From the NCBI RefSeq assembly GCF_900101985.1, contig NZ_FNAR01000001.1:265899-329898 (forward strand): a stretch of DNA of 64,000 nucleotides. Reading direction: 5' to 3'. A program made the position numbers and the translations under genes. The stretch is from Bhargavaea beijingensis (GTDB lineage: Bacteria > Bacillota > Bacilli > Bacillales_A > Planococcaceae). The notes beneath the pieces were generated by a model. The model ran no database searches. It was not told where the DNA came from and worked only from the letters and a program-made list of their open reading frames with translations. Positions 34,688 through 42,189 of this stretch are shown here, one piece after another. Each line of letters opens with the position of its first letter. Position 1 is the stretch's first letter.

Positions 34688-34790
34688 TTGTAACTTTCCC
34701 CGCGTGAATCGTAACATTCGTGAGCGGTATCGTAACTTTCCCTGCCGGAATCGTAACATTCACGGGCAGTTTCGAATTGCCTGAATCCCA
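34688..34790. repeat. 21-bp phased repeat array, word TCGTAACATTC
   Basis: GTAAC starts at 34690, 34711, 34732 and 34753, exactly 21 bp apart, in the word (A/T)(T/C)GTAAC(A/T)TTC; a fifth, diverged unit is in phase at 34774. It lies between two co-directional genes. Confidence 0.85.
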
Positions 34791-34853
34791 TCATTCACAA
34801 TCCAGACGGCCGGGCCCATCCGCACCGGCCGCACAACATGAGGAGGGATGGCC

Positions 34854-36074
34854 ATGGCTTCAATGGCACGCCCCATCCGCAATTATCTGCCGGGACTGCT
34901 CGTCCTGGCAGGCGGGCTGTATACCGTGTATTACTACTATATGTACTGGCTCCGTGTGTACGGGGCGCTCTGCATTCCGGGCTACGGGGACCCGATCAAG
35001 GTGGAGGTGACGCGGGGGATCTGGATCCGGCTGGATGCAATCCTGTTTCCGACGGTGTTCGGGGTGATCCTGACGCTCCTCGGGGTCATGCTCATTTGGA
35101 AAAAGAAGTTCGGGGCGGCGGTCGTGGCGCTTGTGCTGAGTGCGACCGTCATCAACTGGCCGGCCTTTGTCCTTATTGCCGGCGGCGCCATTCTCGGCCT
35201 GCTGTTTTGGCGGAAGACGCTTTTGCCTGCCATCGATCTTCCCGATGAGACGATGGAGTGGTTGAATCATGTGGCAGAATCGCCCGCCCCTAAATCGTTC
35301 CGGCGCTTGCCGGCGAAGCGGCTCGCCTACTCGTTCCGCAATGAAGGCGGAGAACACGTTGTGATAAAAGAAACGGAGTCCCCGGAAGCGGCGGAACGGG
35401 AAGCACAAGCCCTCTCCGCAACCACTGACCGGGACCTTCCCGCGCCAAAGGCGATCGCGACAGACGGCCCGTTCCTCCTGATGACGCAGCTGGACGGCTT
35501 CCCGTTTTTGCAACCTCTTGACTTTGAGGCTTGGATCGAAGAAATTGCGGGTATATTATCCACCACCCACCAGGCCCGCATGCCGGATAGGCAGGCGCAC
35601 CCCAGGCCGGCCGAACCGGTCATCCCCGGCTGGGCATTTGACCGCGCCAACTGGGAGCGGGCCGCCCGGATCTTCCGGGAGGAAACCGCGGATGCCGCTC
35701 CGGTGATGATCCACGGGGACTTCGAGCCGGCCAATGTGCTGTTCCGGGATGGCCGGGCGACCGGACTGACCGGCTGGGGCCATGCCGGCTGCGGTCCGGC
35801 CCAGCTGGACGTCGGCCGGATGCGGGTCGCGCTCGAGCTGATCCACGGCGGAAACGTGGCGGACACATTCCTGGGCATGTATAAAAACGCGGCGAAAAAC
35901 CGAGGCTTTACCTACTGCAGGTACTGGGACCTTCTCGCGGTGTACGGCTGGCTGGAACAGGATCCGGGCAGCATCGCTTCCCACTGGAGACGGTTCGGCA
36001 TCACGACCCTCTCGGAGGATGAAGTGAGGCGCCGTTTGGAACGGTTCGTGAAAACCTTGGCAGACAAGGAGTGA
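34854..36074 (+). CDS. membrane protein fused to a kinase-like (APH) domain
   Basis: A 406-residue two-part protein. Residues 1-125 form three membrane helices (PGLLVLAGGLYTVYYYY; FPTVFGVILTLLGVMLIW). Residues 140-406 resemble aminoglycoside/choline phosphotransferases: VVIKE for the ATP lysine, MIHGDFEPANVLFRDG for the catalytic loop. The metal-binding Asp of the usual IDW is missing: the segment reads LTGWGHAGCGPAQLDVG. So the kinase fold may be inactive, or use another Asp. GAGGAGGG sets the ATG at 34854. The downstream two-helix gene is coupled. Confidence 0.65.
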   Translation: MASMARPIRNYLPGLLVLAGGLYTVYYYYMYWLRVYGALCIPGYGDPIKVEVTRGIWIRLDAILFPTVFGVILTLLGVMLIWKKKFGAAVVALVLSATVINWPAFVLIAGGAILGLLFWRKTLLPAIDLPDETMEWLNHVAESPAPKSFRRLPAKRLAYSFRNEGGEHVVIKETESPEAAEREAQALSATTDRDLPAPKAIATDGPFLLMTQLDGFPFLQPLDFEAWIEEIAGILSTTHQARMPDRQAHPRPAEPVIPGWAFDRANWERAARIFREETADAAPVMIHGDFEPANVLFRDGRATGLTGWGHAGCGPAQLDVGRMRVALELIHGGNVADTFLGMYKNAAKNRGFTYCRYWDLLAVYGWLEQDPGSIASHWRRFGITTLSEDEVRRRLERFVKTLADKE

Positions 36075-36078
36075 GGCC

Positions 36079-36267
36079 ATGAAGGACATCAGGATCCTTC
36101 TCCTGTTTATCGTCCCCGGCGCCATCATCGGCGTGACGGGAGCCGGCGCCGAATCCATGGCGCTTAAAGTAGGCTCCATGCTGCTTGCTGCATTGCTCGT
36201 GGTCGTGGCGCTGGTCGCAGGGATTCAATCCGTCGCACAAAACAGGGAGAAATACAGTAAACGTTAA
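36079..36267 (+). CDS. small two-helix membrane protein
   Basis: A 62-residue protein made almost entirely of two hydrophobic helices (ILLLFIVPGAIIGVTGAG; LAALLVVVALVAGIQSV) and a basic tail. It starts four bases after the kinase-like gene behind AAGGAGTGAGG, so both are translated from one message. No family recognised. Confidence 0.65.
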   Translation: MKDIRILLLFIVPGAIIGVTGAGAESMALKVGSMLLAALLVVVALVAGIQSVAQNREKYSKR

Positions 36268-36361
36268 AAAATTCTGTTTATTTGATTATTGATCCGATAA
36301 ATAGGGAATGCTTCACGATAAGTCGTTCCGCTGGTGCGGGGCGGCTTTGCTGTGCCGCGAA

Positions 36362-36391
36362 AAGGCCGCCACCCTGCACGGATGGCGGCTG
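36362..36391 (-). terminator. terminator of the 51-residue gene
   Basis: GCCGCCA and TGGCGGC pair around CCCTGCACGGA; on the minus strand CTTTT follows. Confidence 0.6.
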
Positions 36392-36394
36392 CTT

Positions 36395-36550
36395 TCATTT
36401 TTCGTTTTGACGGCTGTCTTTTTTGTTTGGCTTCTTGCCCGCCGCATCCGCGCGATTGAAGTCATCCTGATACAGCACTTCCTGCGTGTCGCGGAGGCCG
36501 TTGTGGGTCTCGGCCATGCGCTCATGCGGCTCCCGGTTTCCTTTCTTCAT
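36395..36550 (-). CDS. small basic/acidic protein, 51 residues, unknown
   Basis: The minus strand encodes 51 residues starting MKKGNREPHERMAETHNGLR and ending NKKDSRQNEK. AAAGGAG sits eight bases before the ATG, and a hairpin follows the stop. The composition (His, Asn, Lys, Asp, no hydrophobic core) resembles small Bacillales spore or stress proteins, but I cannot name the family. Confidence 0.65.
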   Translation of the reverse strand: MKKGNREPHERMAETHNGLRDTQEVLYQDDFNRADAAGKKPNKKDSRQNEK

Positions 36551-36636
36551 CCCAAACACTCCTTTCGAATGATAGGTTCTCCCGTTACAGATGCGGTTAA
36601 ACGTGGTACAACGGAGTAAGGAAGGAGCGATTTTAT

Positions 36637-36834
36637 ATGGCAGACGGAAAAAACCGCGCGGACGTGAAACCCGGCCAGCGCGTGAAGATCGTGCTTAAAA
36701 AAGATCAGCGGATGGGCGCGCTGACCGAAGGGACCGTGAAGGACCTCCTCACGAATTCCCCGACCCATCCCCATGGCATCAAGGTGCGCCTGGAGGACGG
36801 ACAGGTCGGCCGCGTCAAGGAAATCATCGGATAA
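36637..36834 (+). CDS. ywbE: YwbE-family protein
   Basis: A 65-residue protein matching YwbE: VKPGQRVKIVLKKDQRMGAL, TEGTVKDLLTNSPTHPHGIK, VRLEDGQVGRVKEI. The fold is a small beta-barrel; function unknown. GGAAGGAGCG precedes the ATG. It is monocistronic with its own terminator at 36843. Confidence 0.92.
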   Translation: MADGKNRADVKPGQRVKIVLKKDQRMGALTEGTVKDLLTNSPTHPHGIKVRLEDGQVGRVKEIIG

Positions 36835-36842
36835 GGGAAAGG

Positions 36843-36870
36843 GCGCATGCGGACTGCCGCATGCGTTTTT
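36843..36870 (+). terminator. intrinsic terminator after ywbE
   Basis: CGCATGCGG and CCGCATGCG arms, ACTG loop, TTTTT tail. It is similar to the terminator at 38466. Confidence 0.9.
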
Positions 36871-36974
36871 AATTTCCTTAACAAACTCCTAAAACGTGCT
36901 TCATATGCCCTTCATACAGGATGGGTATGGTGGGGGCAGAAGGGAAGGAAGAGCGGATACAGGGAGGCGGCGCG

Positions 36975-37581
36975 ATGAGACGGCTGTTGGTGATCGGGCT
37001 TGCGACGTTGTTTTTTTTCGGGGTTCAGGATGGATGCGGCCGCGCCGGTGGAACAGGCGCCGCCGGAGCATCGGGTGGAGGCGGCGGCCCTCCAGGCGGA
37101 CGTCCCGGCCGAGATGCCGGCCTACTACGGCGATTACCGGCCGAATCCGACTTTCACCGATGACCGGCGGCTCAGGAATCCCGGTGAAGTGTGGCGTGAC
37201 AGCCGCGGCGAGATGGAGGTGCTGAAGGCGACCGGCGAGCAAAAGCGGGTTGACGGGGGTGCCGCCGAACTGACAGTCAGGGAAACGAAGATTCTCCGCT
37301 ATGAGCCGGACGCACAACCGGAATTCAAGTTCGTCAAACTGTTTGTCGAGGTGCGGAACACCGGGGACGAGCCGGTCCGTGTCGAACCGGTGTCCGAGAT
37401 GGTGACCGATACGGGCGAGACGGTCCATTGGCAGGAAGAAATCTATGGGGAAGGGCTCGGCGGCATGCTGGCACCCGGCCAGGTGAAGGCAGGGAACGTC
37501 GGGTTCATCTTGGAAGATACGGACGCCCAAGTCCTGACCCTCCATGCCGGAGCTGAAGGCAAGGCGGAAATCAGGTTCTAG
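36975..37581 (+). pseudogene. frameshifted lipoprotein-like exported protein (paralogue 1)
   Basis: The first 14 codons (MRRLLVIGLATLFF) and the rest of the protein (GFRMDAAAPVEQ onward, about 185 residues) lie in different frames that meet in a run of eight T at 37011-37018. Removing one T gives one product colinear with the intact lipoprotein encoded at 37771: VEAAAL/AEAAAL, PAYYGDYRPNP/PPYYEGHPVNP, LFVEVRNTG/LFVEVTNTG, GKAGNVGFILED-type ends. The lipobox then reads FFSGF instead of LTGC, so the lipid-attachment Cys is also lost. Either a decayed copy, a slippage-controlled gene, or a sequencing error at the T run. Confidence 0.7.
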
Positions 37582-37605
37582 AGGGAAACACCCGGAGGAG
37601 GTTCG

Positions 37606-37752
37606 ATGGATGATACTCAGAATCAGGCGGCTATTCCCTTTTCGCAGGACGGCGCAGGAAGCCCGGGAACCGGACAGACTCCGGAAAAAGAAAGTCGGCA
37701 TTCCGATCAGGAGGAGAAGGTGACCGACGGAATACTGGCATTCAATAGATGA
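37606..37752 (+). CDS. 48-residue hydrophilic ORF between lipoprotein paralogues
   Basis: Opens with MDDTQNQAAIPFSQDGAG behind GGAGGAGG at six bases and ends 18 bases before the next gene. It is Gln/Glu/Ser-rich with no membrane segment. No homology recognised. The good ribosome site and operon position support translation. Confidence 0.45.
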   Translation: MDDTQNQAAIPFSQDGAGSPGTGQTPEKESRHSDQEEKVTDGILAFNR

Positions 37753-37770
37753 AGGCAGGGAGGAATCGGG

Positions 37771-38442
37771 ATGAAACGGACGGCTATGATCATCGGACTT
37801 GCAGCGCTTATTCTTACAGGCTGTTCATGGGAACTGGCAGAGACGGAGCGGGCACAGAACGTGAACAGGGCGGAAGCGGCAGCACTGCCGGCACCTGAGT
37901 GGAAGGAAGCGCCGCCTTATTACGAGGGCCACCCGGTCAACCCGCAGGTGACGGACGACCGGTTGCTCCGGCAGCCGGGCGGGACGGTCCTGGATGAGCG
38001 CGGGGAGGCGGAACTGCTTAAAGCAGGCAATGGGAAGCGGATCACGGCAGGCCCGGTCGATCTGGCCGTCCGGGAAGCCAAGTTGTTTCGCTACTATCCG
38101 GACGAAGAGCTGATCGGCTTCTACCAGATGTTTACCGATGAGATGGGCTTCCCGGTAGCCAAGCTGTTTGTCGAAGTGACGAATACCGGGAACCACCCGA
38201 TCCGCTTCGAACCCGCCGCTGTCTTGGAGACGGACGACGGCGAAAAAAAGCTCCGGGAGGATGACATCTACCTTGAGGGGCTTGGTGGTGAAATCAGACC
38301 TGGTGAGACAAGAAAGGGAAATGTCGGATTCATCCTGGAAGATGGAAACGCCGAACGCCTGACCGTCAGGACGAGTGATGTTATGGACAAGAGCGGCGAA
38401 AAACTCACCGGCGGCACGGAGTTTGATATCCGGCTGGAATGA
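37771..38442 (+). CDS. lipoprotein with DUF4352-like Ig domain (paralogue 2)
   Basis: A 223-residue lipoprotein. The signal peptide MKRTAMIIGLAALILTGC ends at the lipidated Cys18. The C-terminal half resembles DUF4352-like immunoglobulin domains: VAKLFVEVTNTGNHPIRFEP and RKGNVGFILEDGNAERL. GGGAGGAATCGGG precedes the ATG. It is the intact sister of the frameshifted gene at 36975. Probably cell-surface; function unknown. Confidence 0.8.
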   Translation: MKRTAMIIGLAALILTGCSWELAETERAQNVNRAEAAALPAPEWKEAPPYYEGHPVNPQVTDDRLLRQPGGTVLDERGEAELLKAGNGKRITAGPVDLAVREAKLFRYYPDEELIGFYQMFTDEMGFPVAKLFVEVTNTGNHPIRFEPAAVLETDDGEKKLREDDIYLEGLGGEIRPGETRKGNVGFILEDGNAERLTVRTSDVMDKSGEKLTGGTEFDIRLE

Positions 38443-38465
38443 GGCGGAGGGGAATAGGAAACCAC

Positions 38466-38493
38466 AACGCATGCGGACGGCATGTGTTTTTTT
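38466..38493 (+). terminator. intrinsic terminator after lipoprotein cluster
   Basis: ACGCATGC and GCATGTGT arms around GGACG, then TTTTTTT. It shares CGCATGCGGAC with the terminator at 36843, on the other side of the cluster. Confidence 0.85.
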
Positions 38494-38676
38494 ATTGGGC
38501 GATGGGTCGGGCTGCGGTCGCGAAACCACAGATAGCGGCGCACCCACTGCACAAAGAGAGGATTGCGGGGCACCGTAGTTCATGCAATAATTGGAAGTAA
38601 AAAGAAACAATGGGGGCACGAGTAAGCGTTCAGCCATGTTCGGGGCTGACAGGTTTCCATTTAAGGAGGTTCCGCT

Positions 38677-39261
38677 ATGTTTTATAGAAAAATGTTTGTG
38701 ATCGGGCTGCTGCTTCTTTTGGGGGCCTGCGGTCAGGAGGAAGCCTCCATCCGCCCTGCAGATCTGACGGAGAGGGAGGAGGCCATCCTCAAGATGATGG
38801 CAGATCCGTCATTTGTGTTCGACTTCGATTTACCCGATGACGACGGGGAGATATCGGTATGGATTGAACACTATCAGTCCGGCCGGTTGGACAACGATCG
38901 ATTCTTGGATCTCACGGCTCCAGTCGCGCAAAACGGGTTTTTCACGTTTGTCAGCACCATTCAGGGCAAGGACGGGACACAATTGTTCCGCCTCGGCATC
39001 AACAGTGACGGAGACGCGATAGGTTCATCTTTGGCCATGGATCCGGAACACTTAGAGGAAATGTCGGGCACTTGGGCAGCATTGCAGGAAGAGAAGAGAT
39101 GGGAAGCCGACGAAGAAAAGGTGTTGGCCTATATCGGCTTTTCTTCCGGCAGCCGCATGAGCAGCCTTTCACAGGACTTTTTTGAAGACCCCGACAACCA
39201 TCTGGATGAGCTGGAGCAATACGACGATGCCTATGTAATGAAAGCAAAAAGGGAAAAATGA
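38677..39261 (+). CDS. lipoprotein of unknown function
   Basis: A 194-residue lipoprotein: MFYRKMFVIGLLLLLGAC with Cys18 as attachment site. The mature part is acidic (DLPDDDGEISVWIEHYQSG) and beta-rich, without known motifs. AAGGAGG precedes the ATG. It is not obviously homologous to the two lipoprotein paralogues just upstream. Terminator at 39321. Confidence 0.75.
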   Translation: MFYRKMFVIGLLLLLGACGQEEASIRPADLTEREEAILKMMADPSFVFDFDLPDDDGEISVWIEHYQSGRLDNDRFLDLTAPVAQNGFFTFVSTIQGKDGTQLFRLGINSDGDAIGSSLAMDPEHLEEMSGTWAALQEEKRWEADEEKVLAYIGFSSGSRMSSLSQDFFEDPDNHLDELEQYDDAYVMKAKREK

Positions 39262-39320
39262 CCCTTGACGGATCGGAAACGCAGGCGACGGGGATGTGAA
39301 GATTTGAAATTATCCCCTTC

Positions 39321-39345
39321 CCGGTCACTCGTGGCCGGTTTTTTT
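39321..39345 (+). terminator. intrinsic terminator after lipoprotein
   Basis: CCGGTCAC and GTGGCCGG pair around TC, followed by TTTTTTT. Confidence 0.85.
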
Positions 39346-39355
39346 ACATTCCGGG

Positions 39356-39384
39356 TTGTCATATATAAATGACAAATGTATAAT
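39356..39384 (+). promoter_or_regulatory. promoter with overlapping palindromic operator
   Basis: TTGTCA (39356-39361), 17 bp, and TATAAT (39379-39384) form a near-consensus sigma-A promoter. A perfect inverted repeat TTGTCAT-ATATAA-ATGACAA (39356-39375) covers the -35 and spacer, and a further GTGACAA half-site follows near 39389. Likely autoregulation by the XRE protein. Confidence 0.8.
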
Positions 39385-39417
39385 ATAGGTGACAAGTTTC
39401 CGGTTGGAGGGACTTTT

Positions 39418-39636
39418 GTGAAAGATGTGACACTGAAGAACGCGGTGAAGCTGAAACGGATTGAACGGGGCGGTTTCACCCAGGGTGAGCTTGCCAAGCA
39501 GGTCGGGGTGACACGCCAGACGATGAATCTGATTGAAGCCCAGAAATACAATCCTACCATCAAGGTCTGCTTGCAGATTGCGAAAGTGCTGGATGCGAAA
39601 TTGGATGAACTGTTCTGGATGGAGGATGAGTCATGA
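39418..39636 (+). CDS. XRE-family transcriptional regulator
   Basis: A 72-residue helix-turn-helix protein: LKNAVKLKRIERGGFTQGEL, GVTRQTMNLIEAQKYNPTI, and the typical IAKVLDAKLDELFWMEDE end. I start at GTG 39418, seven bases after GGAGGG. The ATG at 39376 lies inside the -10 region and cannot be on the message. Two membrane protein genes follow, the first overlapping by four bases, a common HTH/membrane cassette. Confidence 0.9.
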   Translation: MKDVTLKNAVKLKRIERGGFTQGELAKQVGVTRQTMNLIEAQKYNPTIKVCLQIAKVLDAKLDELFWMEDES

Positions 39637-39995
39637 AAGGATTATTTACGTATCTACCGGCAGCGGGACTGCTGCTGATCCTCTTGATTCTCGAGGACTC
39701 AATTCTGAAATGGGTGGCGATCGTTGCCGGAGCGGCGCTGATCGCCATGGCCAAGTGGCAGCGTTCAAAGATGAAGGAAGAGGAGATTGAATATGATGAC
39801 CGTGTCAATGCGAACATCACCAAGTGGTCTCTCAGGACCCTATTTGTGATGAATGCCCTGCTGCTCGCATGGCTTGCCCTGGATCATTGGGCCGCTTTAC
39901 CTGTGGAATTGTCTGCGGATACCCTAATCGTCTATGTGCTGATTTCCTTATTTGTTCCTTTTTATATCATCCCGGCCATTGTAAAACAATTTTAA
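39633..39995 (+). CDS. membrane protein paired with XRE regulator
   Basis: A 120-residue protein with four helices and a charged central loop (KWQRSKMKEEEIEYDDRVNA). The ATG overlaps the regulator stop. The layout resembles DUF2178-type proteins next to XRE regulators. Function unknown; may sense or transport at the membrane in concert with the regulator. Confidence 0.75.
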   Translation: MKGLFTYLPAAGLLLILLILEDSILKWVAIVAGAALIAMAKWQRSKMKEEEIEYDDRVNANITKWSLRTLFVMNALLLAWLALDHWAALPVELSADTLIVYVLISLFVPFYIIPAIVKQF

Positions 39996-40007
39996 GGAGG
40001 GAGACGG

Positions 40008-40286
40008 ATGACTGTCGATATGATTGTAATCGGACTGATTTTCTTTGTCTTGGGTTATTTGATCGGCGTGAAGAAAATGACTTTTCTTCTTGCCGGATTC
40101 AATGAACAGCGTGTGCGCGACAAAGACAGACTCGGCCTTCTTGTAGGCGGCGCACTGGGAGTTTTGGGCGCCATCATGCTTATTGCCGGCTTGCTTGGTG
40201 CAGCGCCTGCCCAGCCATTTATCGTCGGAAGTGTGATCGTCATGCTGCTGCTCGTCGTCTACGTCAATGCCAAAATGGTGGAATGA
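40008..40286 (+). CDS. DUF3784-like membrane protein
   Basis: A 92-residue three-helix protein with the DUF3784-like motif GVKKMTFLLAGFNEQRVRDK after helix 1. It starts 13 bases after the previous stop behind AAGGAGG. Third gene of the XRE operon; ends in a terminator at 40290. Confidence 0.8.
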   Translation: MTVDMIVIGLIFFVLGYLIGVKKMTFLLAGFNEQRVRDKDRLGLLVGGALGVLGAIMLIAGLLGAAPAQPFIVGSVIVMLLLVVYVNAKMVE

Positions 40287-40289
40287 AGA

Positions 40290-40321
40290 AGAAAGCGGTC
40301 CGGGATGCGGCCGCTTTCTTT
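40290..40321. terminator. bidirectional terminator
   Basis: AAGAAAGCGG and CCGCTTTCTT arms between the convergent DUF3784-like and VanZ-like genes. Confidence 0.85.
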
Positions 40322-40325
40322 ATAT

Positions 40326-40847
40326 TCATTTCATCCGGCCAAGCACGGTCCACGCCACACACCCGGCCAGCGCCCCAAACGTATTCAGAATCACATCATC
40401 CACATCAGTCGTCCGTCCGAGGAAATACTGGACCGCTTCCACGCCCAAAGACAGCAGCAGGCCGGCAAGCGTCGCTTTCAAAATGATCCTGCGGCGGACG
40501 GTCCTTCTTGCCCCGAACAGGAATCCGAACGGCACGAACAGCAGGATGTTCAGCCCGATATTCCGCAGCAAGACGCCTGGCCCATCCGCGTTCGCGATCA
40601 TCTCCGCCATGCTCCGGAACGGAATCAGGTGGACATTCTGTTCGCCTGCCGGCCCGAGATCTTCCGGGTACAGGGTGATGAACAGGATCGCCATGACGCT
40701 AAGCGAGAACAGAACATTCACGAAAACCGGCTTCCGGCCCTGGCCGGGATTCCTGACATGCAGAACCGCATAGACCACCCCGGCGACAACCGCGGTGAAC
40801 AAAAACAGCGGAATGACCCCGTCAAACGCTTTCCAAAGCTGTTCCAT
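40326..40847 (-). CDS. VanZ-like membrane protein
   Basis: A 173-residue protein with four to five helices and VanZ hallmarks: ITLYPEDLG, VHLIPFRSM, NILLFVPFGFLFG, EAVQYFLGRTTDVDDVILNT. VanZ proteins confer low-level teicoplanin resistance in enterococci; chromosomal relatives have unknown roles in the envelope. The ATG follows GGAGGTGTCGCC. Monocistronic. Confidence 0.9.
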   Translation of the reverse strand: MEQLWKAFDGVIPLFLFTAVVAGVVYAVLHVRNPGQGRKPVFVNVLFSLSVMAILFITLYPEDLGPAGEQNVHLIPFRSMAEMIANADGPGVLLRNIGLNILLFVPFGFLFGARRTVRRRIILKATLAGLLLSLGVEAVQYFLGRTTDVDDVILNTFGALAGCVAWTVLGRMK

Positions 40848-40987
40848 GGCGACACCTCCAGTTTAGAATACTTCCTGTCTACCCGGGATGCGGGCAGGTC
40901 ATGCAGGAAGGGAAACGGGGTAAGGAACGAGAAAGGGAAGAGGCGGGGAATAAGCGGCTGAAGTGGACAATCAAAGGAGACGATCAG

Positions 40988-42007
40988 ATGAACACAAACT
41001 GGTGGACAGCACTCGACATGGACTACCCGATCATCCAGGCGCCGATGGCCGGTTCGACGACGCCCGAGTTTGTCGCGGCATGCCTGGAGGCGGGGATCCT
41101 CGGTTCGCTCGGGGCGGGATACATGACGGCAGAGGAGACGCGGGCGGCAATCCGGGAGATCCGGAATCTCTCCGGTAAGCCATTGAATGTGAATCTGTTC
41201 GTGCCGGAAAAACCGGAGCGGGACGACAGCGTGATCGGGGAGGCGCACCGGGCGCTGGCGCCTTACCGGGAAGAGCTCGGATTGCCGGGGGAACTGCCTG
41301 CCTTAAGCGACAGCGAGTTTTCGCGTCAGGTCGACGTCGCAATCGACGAAGGCGTGGAAGTGGTGTCGTTCACGTTCGGTCTGCCGGATGAGGACACCGT
41401 CCGGAAACTGAAGGATGCCGGCACGTTTCTGATCGGCACGGCGACGACGCCTGAAGAGGCGGTGGAAGCGGAGCGGAGCGGAATGGACGCAGTCGTGCTG
41501 CAGGGGAAGGAAGCGGGCGGCCACCGGGGCGCGTTTATCGGGGAAGACCGCTTCCTGACGCTGCGCGATCTGCTCGGCGGGACCAGGCTGACGGTCCCGG
41601 TCATCGCCGCCGGCGGCATCCATGATGCGGAAACGGTCCGTGCGGCGCTGGATGCCGGCGCGTCCGCCGTCCAGATCGGGACGGCGCTTCTCGTTGCGGA
41701 GGAAAGCGGCGCGAACGCCTTACATAAGGAAGCGATCCTGAACTCCGAGGCGGGCGGGACAGTCATCACGAAGGCATTCAGCGGCAAAAACGCACGCGGG
41801 CTCAACAACCGCTTCATCAAAGAAATGGCCGATGCCGCGATCGCCCCGTACCCGGTCCAAAACGACCTGACCAAAGCGATCCGGTCGGCCGCCGGCAAAC
41901 AGGGCAAGGCGGGCCTCCTGTCGCTCTGGTCGGGCGAGAACGGATGGAAAGCCAGGAGAGGCAAGGTATTGGAGATCGTCAGAAGAATGACGGAGGAAGA
42001 GGAATAA
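40988..42007 (+). CDS. nitronate monooxygenase-family flavoprotein
   Basis: A 339-residue TIM-barrel FMN protein. It starts DMDYPIIQAPMAGSTTPEFV and has the FMN-binding LQGKEAGGHRGAFIGEDRFL with the catalytic His, then VPVIAAGGIHDAETVRAALD and the phosphate-binding GASAVQIGTALL. Such enzymes oxidise propionate-3-nitronate and other nitronates. AAAGGAG sits eight bases before the ATG. Single gene. Confidence 0.92.
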   Translation: MNTNWWTALDMDYPIIQAPMAGSTTPEFVAACLEAGILGSLGAGYMTAEETRAAIREIRNLSGKPLNVNLFVPEKPERDDSVIGEAHRALAPYREELGLPGELPALSDSEFSRQVDVAIDEGVEVVSFTFGLPDEDTVRKLKDAGTFLIGTATTPEEAVEAERSGMDAVVLQGKEAGGHRGAFIGEDRFLTLRDLLGGTRLTVPVIAAGGIHDAETVRAALDAGASAVQIGTALLVAEESGANALHKEAILNSEAGGTVITKAFSGKNARGLNNRFIKEMADAAIAPYPVQNDLTKAIRSAAGKQGKAGLLSLWSGENGWKARRGKVLEIVRRMTEEEE

Positions 42008-42114
42008 GCGGTCTGGAAGTTATGCATCATGCAATAATAAGACCCCGGTCCGGAGGGGGCCTGTTTGGATGGCCACTTTATCGGGAGACGGCGGGGACCC
42101 ATGTTGCAAAAAAG

Positions 42115-42144
42115 TTGCACGGGCCTCCCGCTACTCATTAGAAT
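42115..42144 (+). promoter_or_regulatory. candidate promoter of the CDF transporter
   Basis: TTGCAC (42115), an 18-bp spacer and TAGAAT (42139) lie 45 bp before the GTG start. Confidence 0.45.
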
Positions 42145-42189
42145 AAGGGGAGCAGTCTTGCATGTGCAGACGCGAGAGGACGTTTAATT

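Noticed and set aside
37000..37581. Translation of the lipoprotein-like gene from TTG 37000
   Set aside because: It would lack a ribosome site and a signal peptide; the signal peptide is present in the other frame from 36975 with GGGAGG upstream.
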